The notes: generated from the sequence alone by a model not told the origin. A DNA stretch of 64,000 nucleotides from Balneola sp. (GCA_003712055.1 RHLJ01000001.1:806001-870000); one strand, 5' to 3'. Numbered from the stretch's first letter, positions 44,837-54,761 are shown. Numbers and translations: made by a program.

Positions 44837-47773
44837 CTAAATAATGTTTTTCAATTTTAACTGACGAACTACCTGCCTGTAAATCAGCTTATTAAGTACA
44901 TAATGTGCGCCCTCTCTTTTAACCAATATTCCTCTTGAGGCAAGCCTTGAAATAATCATTTCACAATTTCGCTCTTCCGAATTAAGTATGGTGGATAGCT
45001 CAAGTGCATTCATTGTATCGTGCAGAATAAAAGCATGCAAAGCGAATAAAGCTGTTGAATCAAGTCCATCCAGCCTATTAGTAGCAAAATTAAATGGGTT
45101 GATAAAAAAATGTGATTCTGTGATTTCTCCGATAGATCGAATCCAATAAATAATGGCTACTGTGGAATTGCCCTCAGCCATTTTCGACAATTTGGAGAAA
45201 AACTGATTTTTCAAATACTCTTGTGCGGCTTCGTCATCATCCAGGAGTTTCCGGTAGGCTCTGCTCTTCTTTGCTGATGCATCGGCATTAAATCTAAGCT
45301 GGTAACCACTCGCCTTTTGCCTGTTCATTATTACTGATTCGATCTCACTCTCTTCCTTTAGCTCGGAAGAAATTGTGTGGCTAAAGTATTCCGAAATGTT
45401 CAGTACAATATTGAAAAAACTCCAGGTATATCTTGAAGATGAAACCACCCATAGTACTTCCTTTCTTGTTTCTGAAAGAACATATAACAAGCACTCAATG
45501 GCCCCATAGCCATTCATGTTTCTCAAGAAACAGTTTTGGATATCTTCAACATAGATAATCGAACCCTTTCTGTTCTTCTTGATCTTTGCTACAAGTTCTT
45601 TCGAGGAAGAAACTTCTGATAGTGAAAGCTTATTTGCCAGTTCCCTTATTATCTCTTCTTCGGATGCCACTGTATATTTCATGGGTATTTCGTACACCTT
45701 CTCATCAGCCAGTATCTCATCTTTAACCAATCTGAAAAAAGTCGACCGACCACTTCCTTTTTCTCCGATAATAGCTAGCGAAGCAGGGAACCCTCCCTTC
45801 CACAGTTCCAGTACTCTCTTACATTCTTCTACATTCAACTGGTCTCTTATAAAAAAAGAAGCTTCAATATCTCTCTTAAAGTCGAATAGCTTGCGATATA
45901 TGAATGGTAACTGTTCAAATTTCTGGTCAGTTTCGTGTAGAAAGGTGGCCAGATTAGTACTGTCTTCTGATTTCTTACCACTCTTTGAGATGCCTAGATA
46001 ACTTCGTACCGATTCATCGTACTGCTTGTATTTCTTAGTAACAAATCTCCAGAACAGGTCGATACGATCCAGTAAACTAGCCCAATACACAGTGAATTTA
46101 GTTTGCCAATCATAAGCAGACTCTTTCACCTTTAATTGAGCTCCCATCCATTTAACGTCCCCAGCATTTTGGTTAACAAGGAACTCTGATAGCTTGTCAA
46201 CAAGTATCTCATTCTGAGCATTAACTATAGAAGTTAGCTTCTTATGACTTTCTTCAATCAACTCTCCCACTTCGTTAACTTTGGTAAGACTCCGTTCGAG
46301 TCCTTCCCTGGCTATATCATCCTGCTCATTTTTTTCTTCTTTCTCTATCTCGTCAATAATGGCAAGGTTAGTCTCAATAATCTGGATAATCTCATTAAAG
46401 TGAGGAATAAATGAGACTACATATTGTTCCGGATTAATTTTGACATTGTCTAGTTCAAGAGCGATGTGTGTACCCAACATACGTTGCACAAATTTCTGCC
46501 AATCAATTTGCTGGGCATCAAATGTGGGAGGTTCAGATTGGATATTCATTTCTTCCACAAACATTCCCTTAGTCGGCTGTCCCTTCCAGAAGTCGGTTAC
46601 CTTATTCACGTAATCTGCAAACAATAATTGAATCTTTTGACTCTCTATCAGCTCAGAAAGCGGTGAGTTAATCTCGTTCTCCACTATTCCTAAAATTTCT
46701 TGTCTTATTTCACTACAAATTGCTGAAAATTTCTTTTGATCAGCATCCTGAAAATTGCTCAGCGTATCAATTGCTTCTGAGATTGAGCTAGACAGTTTGG
46801 AATGAGAACTAAAGAGTACTTTTTCGAAAATATCACTCAGCTGCTGATTGAGTTTATCTGCCGCATCTTCCAATCGGTTTTCGAAGTGATGAAGTTCAGG
46901 TAGAAGTAGCAAGCGGGCTTCGATAGCATCAAACAGAGAATTCCATTCTTTATCGTATTCTTTGATTATTCTCCTGAAAACTTCCGCTTTATACTCTATT
47001 ACTTCGTCATGGAAGTATTCCTTCTCTAGTTCAATAGTTCCAACAATTGAAAGATATCGAGACAAACGCTCCGAGCGGGTCTTAAAAGCTGCCACCAATT
47101 CTTTCTGATGCTCCTTAACCAGCTCTTGCCAGGTATCGATATTTTTTTCTATGAATTGATCGAATGAAGGTTTTTCTTCTTCCCCCTCCGATTCAGTAAA
47201 AACCCAATTTTGGAGCTCATCTATTACCGTTGCACACTGTCTAAGCTGAGAAAGTCTCCAGGCCGAAATCTGTGGTATAAGGTCAAGAATTGCAGCCTTG
47301 CAAATATTCTTTAATGGCACATGGCGCAGCAGAGGCGAATATTCCACCTCCTCTTTTCTAAGTGCTCTTCTGAATGCATTACTCAGTATCAGCGCTCCTT
47401 TTCGAGTCGCTCTCTTAATACTTTTAAACACTTTTGCTATAGAAATATAAAGGCTATCCCCTTTTTGCCTTACAAACCTTTCCCTCTCCTGGACAAGTTT
47501 GATTAGTTCAGGAATTGGTTTTGTGGTTTCATCCAACGCCTCTAACCAAATCTGGTCCAAATCTGAAGGATGTACTTCATCCAGCCTACCGAGTATCTTA
47601 ATTGATTCAATAGGAATCTTTTTTCCTGATCCTTTTTGCTGCGCCTCTTCAAATTTTTTAAGTATTTCTTTGAGATGTTTTTCGGGAATATGTGTTAGCG
47701 CCTTCTCAAACACCTCGTACGTAGGATTCCAGTATTCAGCAATTAATTTTTCGACGTTGTACCCTGGCTCCAT
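44837..47773 (-). CDS. Large coiled-coil P-loop ATPase, partner of MscS
   Basis: 978 residues, no membrane segment or signal. The first 640 residues are helical and charged with coiled-coil runs. The Walker A motif is at about residues 664-672 (GEKGSGRST), Walker B near 736-742 (SIIYVEDIQ) and an SSR motif near 781 (VVSSSRYTW) like an AAA+/STAND-type sensor Arg. The end (about 900-978) resembles winged helices (FALHAFILHDTMNALELSTIL, RLASRGILVKREG). It looks like a regulatory ATPase with large helical sensor part. I cannot name a family. It is the first gene of a two-gene operon with MscS. Confidence 0.75.
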   Translation of the reverse strand: MEPGYNVEKLIAEYWNPTYEVFEKALTHIPEKHLKEILKKFEEAQQKGSGKKIPIESIKILGRLDEVHPSDLDQIWLEALDETTKPIPELIKLVQERERFVRQKGDSLYISIAKVFKSIKRATRKGALILSNAFRRALRKEEVEYSPLLRHVPLKNICKAAILDLIPQISAWRLSQLRQCATVIDELQNWVFTESEGEEEKPSFDQFIEKNIDTWQELVKEHQKELVAAFKTRSERLSRYLSIVGTIELEKEYFHDEVIEYKAEVFRRIIKEYDKEWNSLFDAIEARLLLLPELHHFENRLEDAADKLNQQLSDIFEKVLFSSHSKLSSSISEAIDTLSNFQDADQKKFSAICSEIRQEILGIVENEINSPLSELIESQKIQLLFADYVNKVTDFWKGQPTKGMFVEEMNIQSEPPTFDAQQIDWQKFVQRMLGTHIALELDNVKINPEQYVVSFIPHFNEIIQIIETNLAIIDEIEKEEKNEQDDIAREGLERSLTKVNEVGELIEESHKKLTSIVNAQNEILVDKLSEFLVNQNAGDVKWMGAQLKVKESAYDWQTKFTVYWASLLDRIDLFWRFVTKKYKQYDESVRSYLGISKSGKKSEDSTNLATFLHETDQKFEQLPFIYRKLFDFKRDIEASFFIRDQLNVEECKRVLELWKGGFPASLAIIGEKGSGRSTFFRLVKDEILADEKVYEIPMKYTVASEEEIIRELANKLSLSEVSSSKELVAKIKKNRKGSIIYVEDIQNCFLRNMNGYGAIECLLYVLSETRKEVLWVVSSSRYTWSFFNIVLNISEYFSHTISSELKEESEIESVIMNRQKASGYQLRFNADASAKKSRAYRKLLDDDEAAQEYLKNQFFSKLSKMAEGNSTVAIIYWIRSIGEITESHFFINPFNFATNRLDGLDSTALFALHAFILHDTMNALELSTILNSEERNCEMIISRLASRGILVKREGAHYVLNKLIYRQVVRQLKLKNII

Positions 47774-47924
47774 AAAGTTTAGTTAAGGATCATTTTTTGA
47801 TTCGAAACAATAAGTAAAAAGTGTAGATGTTTTCAATCTAGAATTCAAAAATAATGGAATGCGGATAAACACTTGCTTTCATTGCAAAGCGTAAAAGTGT
47901 ATATTTTTCATCATCTACAAAATT

Positions 47925-49199
47925 ATGAGCTGCAATAAAATCCCTTTCTACAAAAGATCATTGGGTGTTTTGTTCCGAATTTGCTCGGTTCTGTTGCTTC
48001 TACCTCTAGCAACCCAGGCACAAACCCAACTTGATCGTATTTCTAAGGCAGAACGTAGCGATGGCCTTGGTTATGTAGTTAGGTATCATTTTTCGCAGCC
48101 TATCGATTCCTTTTCGGTCATTCAACCTGCTCCTGATCTTATCCAAATGGAGCTTTTTGCTTCAGATATTGATACCTCTGGCATTCAAATGCCGATCGAG
48201 CAAGGTAAAATTCAGGAAGTTCGGTTATATAAACTTGAAAACAGCTTTGGAGTGGATATTTACCTGGATTCAGAAGTGTATGTAAAATCTCAGGCCTACA
48301 TTGATCAGAATGGCAGGCATGTGCTACTGGCTTTGACAAAAGCCGATCCTTACGATGTGGAAGTCTACACTCAACAATTTTTAGCAAAGAACTGGTACCT
48401 AAATATCAATCCGGAAGATGCTTTAGAAATAGAAACTATTCCTACGCGGCCTGTTGATCCTGATGCAAATTATAATTCCGTTCGGGATAAGCTGGTATTT
48501 GATACCGTTATTATTGATCCTGGCCATGGAGGCAAAGATCCTGGAACTGTAGGATACAGAGGCACAAGAGAAAAAGATGTTGCTCTTATCATCTCAAAAA
48601 AGGTTGGAGATTATATCAATGAATATCTACCCGATGTGAAAGTTGTGTACACCAGGGATGATGACACCTTCCTTGATCTTGCTGAAAGAGGGCAAATAGC
48701 GAATGATGCAGAAGGTGATTTATTTGTTTCTATTCATGGAAATGCGTTCAAATCCTCAAGCGTACGCGGTACCGAGGTTTTCTTTTTAGGGCTTCATCGC
48801 AGCGAAGCATCTTTCGAAATTATGAAGCGTGAAAATGCAGTTTTCAATACTGATGGAAAGCAATTTTTTGAACTCACTGAAGAAGACTTACTTATTTACG
48901 AACTCGCTCACAGCGGATATATAGCAACCAGTGAGCATATTGCTTCCATGATTGACGATCAATTTACAAACCGGGCAAATCGAAAATCCAGGGGAGTTAA
49001 ACAAGCAGGTTTTCAGGTTCTTTATGAAGCATCAATGCCCGCAGTTCTTGTAGAAGTCGGCTTTTTGACCAACCCTTCTGAACAACGTTTTCTTACCAGT
49101 GAATATGGTCAATCTATCATGGCATCAGCCATTTTCCGGGCTATCCGCGATTACAAAGTGGAATACGAGAACACCGAGGCATTCAGGTCCTCTAACTAA
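47925..49199 (+). CDS. N-acetylmuramoyl-L-alanine amidase
   Basis: A 424-residue exported Amidase_3 protein with a signal (about 1-32), an N-terminal AMIN-like beta domain (35-150) and a catalytic domain with the zinc ligands in DPGHGGKDPG, TREKD and SIHGNA and the catalytic Glu in LVEVGFLTNPSEQ. It cleaves the amide between MurNAc and the stem peptide in cell separation. The next gene, udk, starts 8 bases on, so they may be cotranscribed. Confidence 0.9.
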   Translation: MSCNKIPFYKRSLGVLFRICSVLLLLPLATQAQTQLDRISKAERSDGLGYVVRYHFSQPIDSFSVIQPAPDLIQMELFASDIDTSGIQMPIEQGKIQEVRLYKLENSFGVDIYLDSEVYVKSQAYIDQNGRHVLLALTKADPYDVEVYTQQFLAKNWYLNINPEDALEIETIPTRPVDPDANYNSVRDKLVFDTVIIDPGHGGKDPGTVGYRGTREKDVALIISKKVGDYINEYLPDVKVVYTRDDDTFLDLAERGQIANDAEGDLFVSIHGNAFKSSSVRGTEVFFLGLHRSEASFEIMKRENAVFNTDGKQFFELTEEDLLIYELAHSGYIATSEHIASMIDDQFTNRANRKSRGVKQAGFQVLYEASMPAVLVEVGFLTNPSEQRFLTSEYGQSIMASAIFRAIRDYKVEYENTEAFRSSN

Positions 49200-49207
49200 T
49201 CCTGCAT

Positions 49208-49831
49208 ATGAGACCCTTAATAATTGGTGTAGCAGGTGGTAGCGGCTCAGGGAAAACAACAGTAGTTGATTACATTTGTGACCATTTTGGCCCTGATAAT
49301 ATTCTACGCCTTGAGCATGATTCGTACTACAGGGATCTGGGGCACCTTTCTTTTGAAGAACGGATAAAAATGAATTTTGACCACCCTTCCTCTCTTGAGA
49401 CCGAGTTACTCATTCGCCATCTAAATGCTTTGATGCAAGGATATCCTGTTGAAGTTCCTTCCTACGATTTTGAAGCTCATACCAGAAAGGAAGAATCAAC
49501 TACAGCGAAACCTACACAGGTAATTCTGTTGGATGGTATTCTTATTTTTAGCGAGCCTGATTTATTAGAGCTAATGGATATAAAGATATTTGTGGATACC
49601 GATGATGATATACGGTTATTACGAAGGTTAAAGCGAGATATAAGGAAAAGAGGAAGGTCGGTAGAAAGCGTTTTCGAGCAATATGAGAAGTTTGTGCGCC
49701 CTATGCATTTGGAGTTTGTAGAGCCAAGTAAACGCTATGCTGATGTTATAATCCCTCGTGGAGGTAAAAACAAAGTTGCCCGTGAGATGGTGATTTCAAT
49801 GATTGAGAAAAAGCTTTCTGAAACCGAATAA
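49208..49831 (+). CDS. udk: Uridine kinase
   Basis: 207 residues, the usual size of Udk. P-loop GGSGSGKTT, LEHDSYYRDLGHLSFEERI, NFDHPSSLETELL, YDFEAHTRKEES and the lid RLLRRLKRDIRKRGRSVESV are standard Udk motifs. It phosphorylates uridine and cytidine in pyrimidine salvage. Located 8 bases after the amidase gene. Confidence 0.94.
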   Translation: MRPLIIGVAGGSGSGKTTVVDYICDHFGPDNILRLEHDSYYRDLGHLSFEERIKMNFDHPSSLETELLIRHLNALMQGYPVEVPSYDFEAHTRKEESTTAKPTQVILLDGILIFSEPDLLELMDIKIFVDTDDDIRLLRRLKRDIRKRGRSVESVFEQYEKFVRPMHLEFVEPSKRYADVIIPRGGKNKVAREMVISMIEKKLSETE

Positions 49832-49840
49832 TCGGTATAT

Positions 49841-49905
49841 AGAACATCGAACATAGAATGAGGAATATTGAACTTCGAAGTTCAGCGTTCGAAGTTCAAT
49901 GTTCT
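49841..49905. repeat. GAAC-rich palindrome, third copy
   Basis: The core GAACTTCGAAGTTC (49870-49883) is flanked by GAACATCGAACAT-type units and by GCGTTCGAAGTTCAATGTTC in complement. Identical core to the copy at 18952. It fills the gap between udk and the convergent coaX and may terminate both. Confidence 0.7.
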
Positions 49906-49910
49906 TAATT

Positions 49911-50651
49911 CTATCCTTTTAGCATCATCTCCATCCCCCTGAAGATCAGGTCTTTCTCTATTCGAGTGTTCATACCAAGTAATTTGTGAACAGCTTCGAC
50001 ATCCCCTCCAGACAAAAAAAGATCAAACTCTCCAAAAGCTGATTGAAACCTATTCAACTGGTTTTTGACTCCATCCACCCAAAATGCTACCTGCCCCCAC
50101 TGGAGCGATTCTTCTGTGCTTTTACCTGGAAAAAGATCTGGGATTTTTAGACTTACTTCCGGTAGTGCTGGAGCATTATGGTTGAAAATGGTGAGCAAGG
50201 GATTTAACCCAGGCATGATAACCCCTCCTCGAAATACTCCCTCTTCGTCCATAAAGTCGATCGTGCATGCAGTACCTGCATCTATTACCAATACTGCCTT
50301 TTTCTCGACCGAATGTGCTCCAAGACAAACTAAAAAACGATCCATCCCTAGGGTTTTGGGAGTTCTATAATCCAGCTTTTCACTGGGTATATCATGTACA
50401 GTTAGCTCGTCTACGAGATGAGCCTGTATCTCGCTCATTATTACATCTCTCGTTGATTCTCTAACACTCGAAAGCACAATTTTTTGAACTGGATGTAGCC
50501 TGTTATTGATTTCATGAGCAGCTTCCTCAGCATATTGATAACTATGCACCTTCCAGTTATCCTGATTTTTTACAGCTACCTTTACTGCAGAATTACCTAT
50601 ATCAACAAATAGAACCGACTCATTAATGGAGGAATCGAAATTGCTCATCAT
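49911..50651 (-). CDS. coaX: Type III pantothenate kinase
   Basis: A 246-residue ASKHA-fold kinase: FVDIGNSAVKVAV at the N-terminus, KTLGMDRFLVCLGAHS (GxDR), VIDAGTACTIDFMD and FRGGVIMPGL, all CoaX motifs. It phosphorylates pantothenate, first step of CoA biosynthesis. Type III enzymes use ATP with monovalent cation and are not inhibited by CoA. Diverges from the SDR gene at 50701. Confidence 0.93.
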   Translation of the reverse strand: MMSNFDSSINESVLFVDIGNSAVKVAVKNQDNWKVHSYQYAEEAAHEINNRLHPVQKIVLSSVRESTRDVIMSEIQAHLVDELTVHDIPSEKLDYRTPKTLGMDRFLVCLGAHSVEKKAVLVIDAGTACTIDFMDEEGVFRGGVIMPGLNPLLTIFNHNAPALPEVSLKIPDLFPGKSTEESLQWGQVAFWVDGVKNQLNRFQSAFGEFDLFLSGGDVEAVHKLLGMNTRIEKDLIFRGMEMMLKG

Positions 50652-50700
50652 TTTGTATTACCTTTGAAACCGAGAATATAAAATAGATAAAAGAATTCTT

Positions 50701-51420
50701 ATGGATTTAACTGGGAAAATTGCCATCGTAACCGGAGCTAGTAGTGGAATCGGAGCAGAGTTTAGTAAAATACTGGTAGAAAGCGGTGCTACTGTATATG
50801 GATTAGCAAGAAGTGAGGATAAGCTCCATACCATAAAAACACATTTAGGGAATCAGTTTATCCCTGTAACAATGGATGTAACAAAGTTTGAAGCCGCTGA
50901 AAAATGGGTTTCCTCTACGTTTAATGATGAGCACCTTCCTGACATCCTGGTGAACAACGCAGGTTTGGGATATTTTGCTGATGTGGATGAATTGAGTCTG
51001 GAGGAGTGGCATACCATGCTTGATGTAAATCTGACCGGCGTATTTTACCTGACCCGATTAATTACCCCTTTAATGAAGAAAAACCCGGATGTTTGCCACA
51101 TCGCCAATATAGCATCAATAGCAGGCTTGTTAGGTAACCCAAAACTCTCTGCATATAACGCTACAAAATTTGGGCTGAGAGGTTTTAGTGATGCATTATT
51201 CAAAGAGTTGAGATATGATGGAATAAAAGTTACCTGCTTCTTCCCCGGTACCATTGCCACTAATTTCTTCGATACTATTGATGGTATGGAAATGCACCCT
51301 AATATGATGCAACCCATTGATATGGCGAAAACGCTCAAATATGTACTGGAAACACCTGATAACTTCCTGATCAGTGAAATTGTAATGCGCCCGCTAAACC
51401 CAAAACCACCATCTAGTTAA
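50701..51420 (+). CDS. Short-chain dehydrogenase/reductase
   Basis: 239 residues of the classical SDR type: TGASSGIG (Rossmann), NNAGLG, ASIAGLLG and YNATKFG with the catalytic Tyr and Lys. It ends with a C-terminal extension VMRPLNPKPPSS. NAD(P)-dependent substrate unknown. One-base overlap (TAATG) with the DUF4296-like lipoprotein gene downstream. Confidence 0.88.
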   Translation: MDLTGKIAIVTGASSGIGAEFSKILVESGATVYGLARSEDKLHTIKTHLGNQFIPVTMDVTKFEAAEKWVSSTFNDEHLPDILVNNAGLGYFADVDELSLEEWHTMLDVNLTGVFYLTRLITPLMKKNPDVCHIANIASIAGLLGNPKLSAYNATKFGLRGFSDALFKELRYDGIKVTCFFPGTIATNFFDTIDGMEMHPNMMQPIDMAKTLKYVLETPDNFLISEIVMRPLNPKPPSS

Positions 51421-51758
51421 TGAAATATATTCTCGCTGTTTCATTACTCTTTGCTGTGGCCTTAGCATGTGTTGAACAAGAACAGGTTCCATTACCTGAT
51501 GACCTTATCGAAGAGGGCACTTATATCCAGTTATTGGTAGAACTTCAGCTATTAGACGCCATTGCATTTACCAGTTCTGATTCTCTCGATCTTGATACAC
51601 TCATGAGTGAACTGTTTTTGTATTACAATATCGAGGAAGAACAATTCTTAAACTCTCATAAGTATTATCAAAGCAGATCCGATGAACATATCGCCAGGCT
51701 TGATTCCGCACTCAACATCATTAAAAAAGAGCAACAAGCACTTGAGAATAGTCAATAG
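51420..51758 (+). CDS. DUF4296-like lipoprotein
   Basis: A 112-residue small lipoprotein, signal MKYILAVSLLFAVALAC with lipobox LAC. The segment LIEEGTYIQLLVELQLLDAIAF followed by FLYYNIEEEQFLNSHKYYQS resembles the DUF4296 family (small helical lipoproteins of Bacteroidota). Function unknown. Coupled to the SDR upstream. Confidence 0.75.
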   Translation: MKYILAVSLLFAVALACVEQEQVPLPDDLIEEGTYIQLLVELQLLDAIAFTSSDSLDLDTLMSELFLYYNIEEEQFLNSHKYYQSRSDEHIARLDSALNIIKKEQQALENSQ

Positions 51759-51761
51759 TAT

Positions 51762-51793
51762 AATTAGGAATAATTGGATATCTATTCCTAATT
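51762..51793. terminator. Hairpin between convergent genes
   Basis: AATTAGGAATA (51762-51772) pairs with TATTCCTAATT (51783-51793) over a 10-base loop, between the ends of the DUF4296-like gene and recQ. It is AT-rich and probably a weak bidirectional terminator. Confidence 0.45.
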
Positions 51794-51816
51794 CTTAATT
51801 GTTAATTGAATCATTG

Positions 51817-53706
51817 TTAATTGATCAGCCCTTCTTTAACCAGATAATCTACTCCCGTTTTCACTTTGTCTTCAGCCCACTCTAACCGATTGACAATTTT
51901 ATCTATATCCAGGCCTTGATCATTTATTAGATCCATAAGTTGCCTCAACTCATCTCTATCAAGCTGAATATGCTCTTCTTTTTTCTTTAAACAATTATCA
52001 CAATGGCCACAGGGTTTAGCATTCAGCTCTCCGAAATAAGTACGCAGGTACACTTCCCGGCATCCCTGAGTTAGTATATAGCCATGCATCCTCTCCAATT
52101 TTTTCAGCAAATTAGCCCGGTATGATTCTGCCATTTCTCTGGTAACAGGGATCTCTTTTGACCGCGCTTCCAGTAACCTGATCATATCTCTTTCGGGGAA
52201 TAGAGCGAACATTAATACATGATCGTTCATCATCAATACATTTAATGCTTTTATAAGCGCATTTCTTGTAACCCCGAGTTTTTCAAGCACGAATTCCAGA
52301 TCCAGTTCTACCATATGTGCATGAGCAAAGTGGCCAAACATTCTTTCCAGTTTATCAACGAACTCAGCCTTTTCCGGATTTTGACAGCGTTCTTTGAACT
52401 TTATCATCATGTCAGGACTTAGGCTAAACTGTACGCTAGCCTTAGGAGGAATTCCTCGCTTGACCGCAACTACGCCAAATTGTTCCATCATACGAATAGC
52501 CGCTCTGCAAATTGGAATAGCCAAAGAGGATCGTACGCTTAGTTTTTCCATTTCAAAAGCTACCATTTCGTCAACTTCCGATCCCAGGGCCAGATTCAGG
52601 CTATCACCCAAAGCGACGTATACCTTCTGCATTTGATCATAAGTAGGATAGCTCTGTTCGATCCGCTTAATCGCTTTCTGGTAATCAGACTCACGAAAGA
52701 ACAGAATCGGGAAGCTTTCTTCTCCATCTCTTCCTGCTCTGCCAGCTTCCTGATAATATGCTTCAATCGAACCTGGCATCTCTTCATGAATCACAAACCG
52801 GCAATCGGGTTTATCTATCCCCATTCCGAATGCATTAGTAGCAGTAACCAGCGGGGTGTCTCCACTAATCCAACGATGTTGTATCTCTTTTCTTAACTCA
52901 GCAGTTAACCCTGCGTGGTACGCCTCAGAGTTAATTTCCATTTTTGTGAATCTAAGCGCCCAGTCTTCGCAATTCTTTCGAGTACCTGCGTACATTAATC
53001 CATCCCCTTTTGCCGAAGCTTTTTGTACGGCTTCAGTAATCCTGTCTCTTTTTTGAGGAGTTTTGGTTACCCACCACTTCAGGTTTGGGCGCTCAAACCC
53101 TTTTGAGATAATAGACGGCTCATTAAACCCCAATACAGAAATAATATCCTCTCTTACTTCGGGCGTTGCTGTAGCTGTAAGAGCCAGCCATCGGGTATGC
53201 TCTGCTATACTGGCCAGGTTTTCCCGAATCTTGCGATATGGAGGACGAAAATCATGGCCCCATTCTGAAATACAGTGCGCTTCATCAATAGCAACAAGTT
53301 GAATAGAAAGCCGCTCCAATTCTGCCTGAAACAACGGACTTCCCAATCGTTCGGGGGCACAATATAGAAGTTTGTACATCCCATTCCTGGCGTTAACCAA
53401 TCGCTGTTCTACTTCATAGCTTGTAAGTGTACTATTTATATAGGTAGATGAAATGCCTCTCTCACTTAATTGTGTAACCTGATCTTCCATTAAAGCCACT
53501 AATGGTGACACTACAAGAGTAAGACCCTCCAGAACAGTAGCAGGAACCTGGTAGCATAATGATTTACCTCCCCCCGTTGGAAACAGAACCAGCGTATCTG
53601 TGCCTTTCAGTACCGATTGAATAGCTTCTTCCTGCCCCTCACGAAACGCATCATATGCCCAATACCGGGTTAAATTTTCCTTTGCCTTGATGAAAAAATC
53701 GGTCAA
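51817..53706 (-). CDS. recQ: ATP-dependent DNA helicase RecQ
   Basis: A 629-residue helicase: FREGQEEAIQSVLKG (Q-motif region), FPTGGGKSLCYQVPA (Walker A), AIDEAHCISEWGHDFRP (DEAH box), ALTATATPEV, FGMGIDKPDCRFVIH, GRAGRDGEESF. After this comes a zinc-binding RQC part with the Cys cluster CGHCDNCLKK near residue 565. The usual C-terminal HRDC domain is not evident and the last 60 residues look like a winged helix. It unwinds DNA 3' to 5' in recombination repair. Confidence 0.92.
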   Translation of the reverse strand: MTDFFIKAKENLTRYWAYDAFREGQEEAIQSVLKGTDTLVLFPTGGGKSLCYQVPATVLEGLTLVVSPLVALMEDQVTQLSERGISSTYINSTLTSYEVEQRLVNARNGMYKLLYCAPERLGSPLFQAELERLSIQLVAIDEAHCISEWGHDFRPPYRKIRENLASIAEHTRWLALTATATPEVREDIISVLGFNEPSIISKGFERPNLKWWVTKTPQKRDRITEAVQKASAKGDGLMYAGTRKNCEDWALRFTKMEINSEAYHAGLTAELRKEIQHRWISGDTPLVTATNAFGMGIDKPDCRFVIHEEMPGSIEAYYQEAGRAGRDGEESFPILFFRESDYQKAIKRIEQSYPTYDQMQKVYVALGDSLNLALGSEVDEMVAFEMEKLSVRSSLAIPICRAAIRMMEQFGVVAVKRGIPPKASVQFSLSPDMMIKFKERCQNPEKAEFVDKLERMFGHFAHAHMVELDLEFVLEKLGVTRNALIKALNVLMMNDHVLMFALFPERDMIRLLEARSKEIPVTREMAESYRANLLKKLERMHGYILTQGCREVYLRTYFGELNAKPCGHCDNCLKKKEEHIQLDRDELRQLMDLINDQGLDIDKIVNRLEWAEDKVKTGVDYLVKEGLIN

Positions 53707-53750
53707 CTTTTTTCTTTACCTTAGTTCGCGTTTAAGGTAGGAAATAAGAA

Positions 53751-54758
53751 ATGCTGCCCAAAAATAAACTCATGTTTCATTTGTCGACAAATCTACTCAT
53801 CCTGTATCTACTGTTCATACAGGCTTGCACGACGGAACAGACTTCCAACGAGTCGGAGATCGATTATCAAAAAGAAATGAGAACCTTTGTCCAGGAAATT
53901 TCGACTTATGCCAGAGAGCAGAATCCCGACTTTATCGTTATTCCCCAGAATGGTCACCGACTCGTTTCGGATAATGGCTTATGGAATGGAAACCCGGATA
54001 CTTCCTACCTAAATTCTATTGATGGTCTTGGACAGGAAAGCCTGTATTATGGAAATAAGGGAGATGATCTCAATACTTCGAAAGAGATGATCGACTACCT
54101 GGAATTTTACCTGGATATCGGAAAGCAGTTTGGGAAGACTGTACTAACGACCGATTATACTTTTACCCCTTCTAAAATGGATAGCTCTTTCATCCGGAAC
54201 CTACAGAAAGGATATGTCTCTTTTGCAGCAGATCGTAGAGCCCTGGATAATATTCCACTCTATCCCGAGAATATCTCCAACGAAAATTCTACCTCTGTTA
54301 AAAAATTATCTGATGCAAAGAATTTTTTATACCTGATAAATCCAGGAGCCTATTCTTCCAAAGAAGAGTTTATTGCTGACATAAGTGGTACCAATTATGA
54401 TGCGGTAATTATAGACGCCTTTTATTTGGGGACATTACTTACAAAAACTGACATCGACCAGCTCAAAACTAAAGCGAATGGTGGAAGCCGGTTAGTAATC
54501 AGCTATATGAGCATTGGTGAAGCTGAAACCTATCGATACTACTGGGACGAAACCTGGACTCCAGGAAATCCTGAATGGATTGTCGAAGAAAATCCAAACT
54601 GGCCTGAAAATTATAAGGTAGAATATTGGAATAAGGAGTGGAAAAAAGTCATTTATGGTACCGAAAGCTCCTACCTGCAGAAGATTCTTGATTCAGGCTT
54701 TGATGGAGTTTATTTAGACATCATTGATGGATTTGAGTACTTCATGGGGTTGCACTAA
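53751..54758 (+). CDS. GH114/TM1410-like glycoside hydrolase lipoprotein
   Basis: 335 residues, lipobox IQAC. An ATG at 53772 gives a cleaner signal (MFHLSTNLLILYLLFIQAC). The C-terminal half reads as a TIM barrel of the MJ1477/TM1410 family: DAVIIDAFYLGTLLT, SYMSIGEAETYRYYW, WIVEENPNW and DSGFDGVYLDIIDGFEYF. Related GH114 proteins cleave alpha-1,4-polygalactosamine; most are of unknown substrate. Diverges from recQ. Confidence 0.75.
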   Translation: MLPKNKLMFHLSTNLLILYLLFIQACTTEQTSNESEIDYQKEMRTFVQEISTYAREQNPDFIVIPQNGHRLVSDNGLWNGNPDTSYLNSIDGLGQESLYYGNKGDDLNTSKEMIDYLEFYLDIGKQFGKTVLTTDYTFTPSKMDSSFIRNLQKGYVSFAADRRALDNIPLYPENISNENSTSVKKLSDAKNFLYLINPGAYSSKEEFIADISGTNYDAVIIDAFYLGTLLTKTDIDQLKTKANGGSRLVISYMSIGEAETYRYYWDETWTPGNPEWIVEENPNWPENYKVEYWNKEWKKVIYGTESSYLQKILDSGFDGVYLDIIDGFEYFMGLH

Positions 54759-54761
54759 GTG

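Noticed and set aside
45579-46001. 140-codon plus-strand frame within the large ATPase gene
   Set aside because: Antisense shadow of the minus-strand ATPase; composition Ser-rich, no motif.
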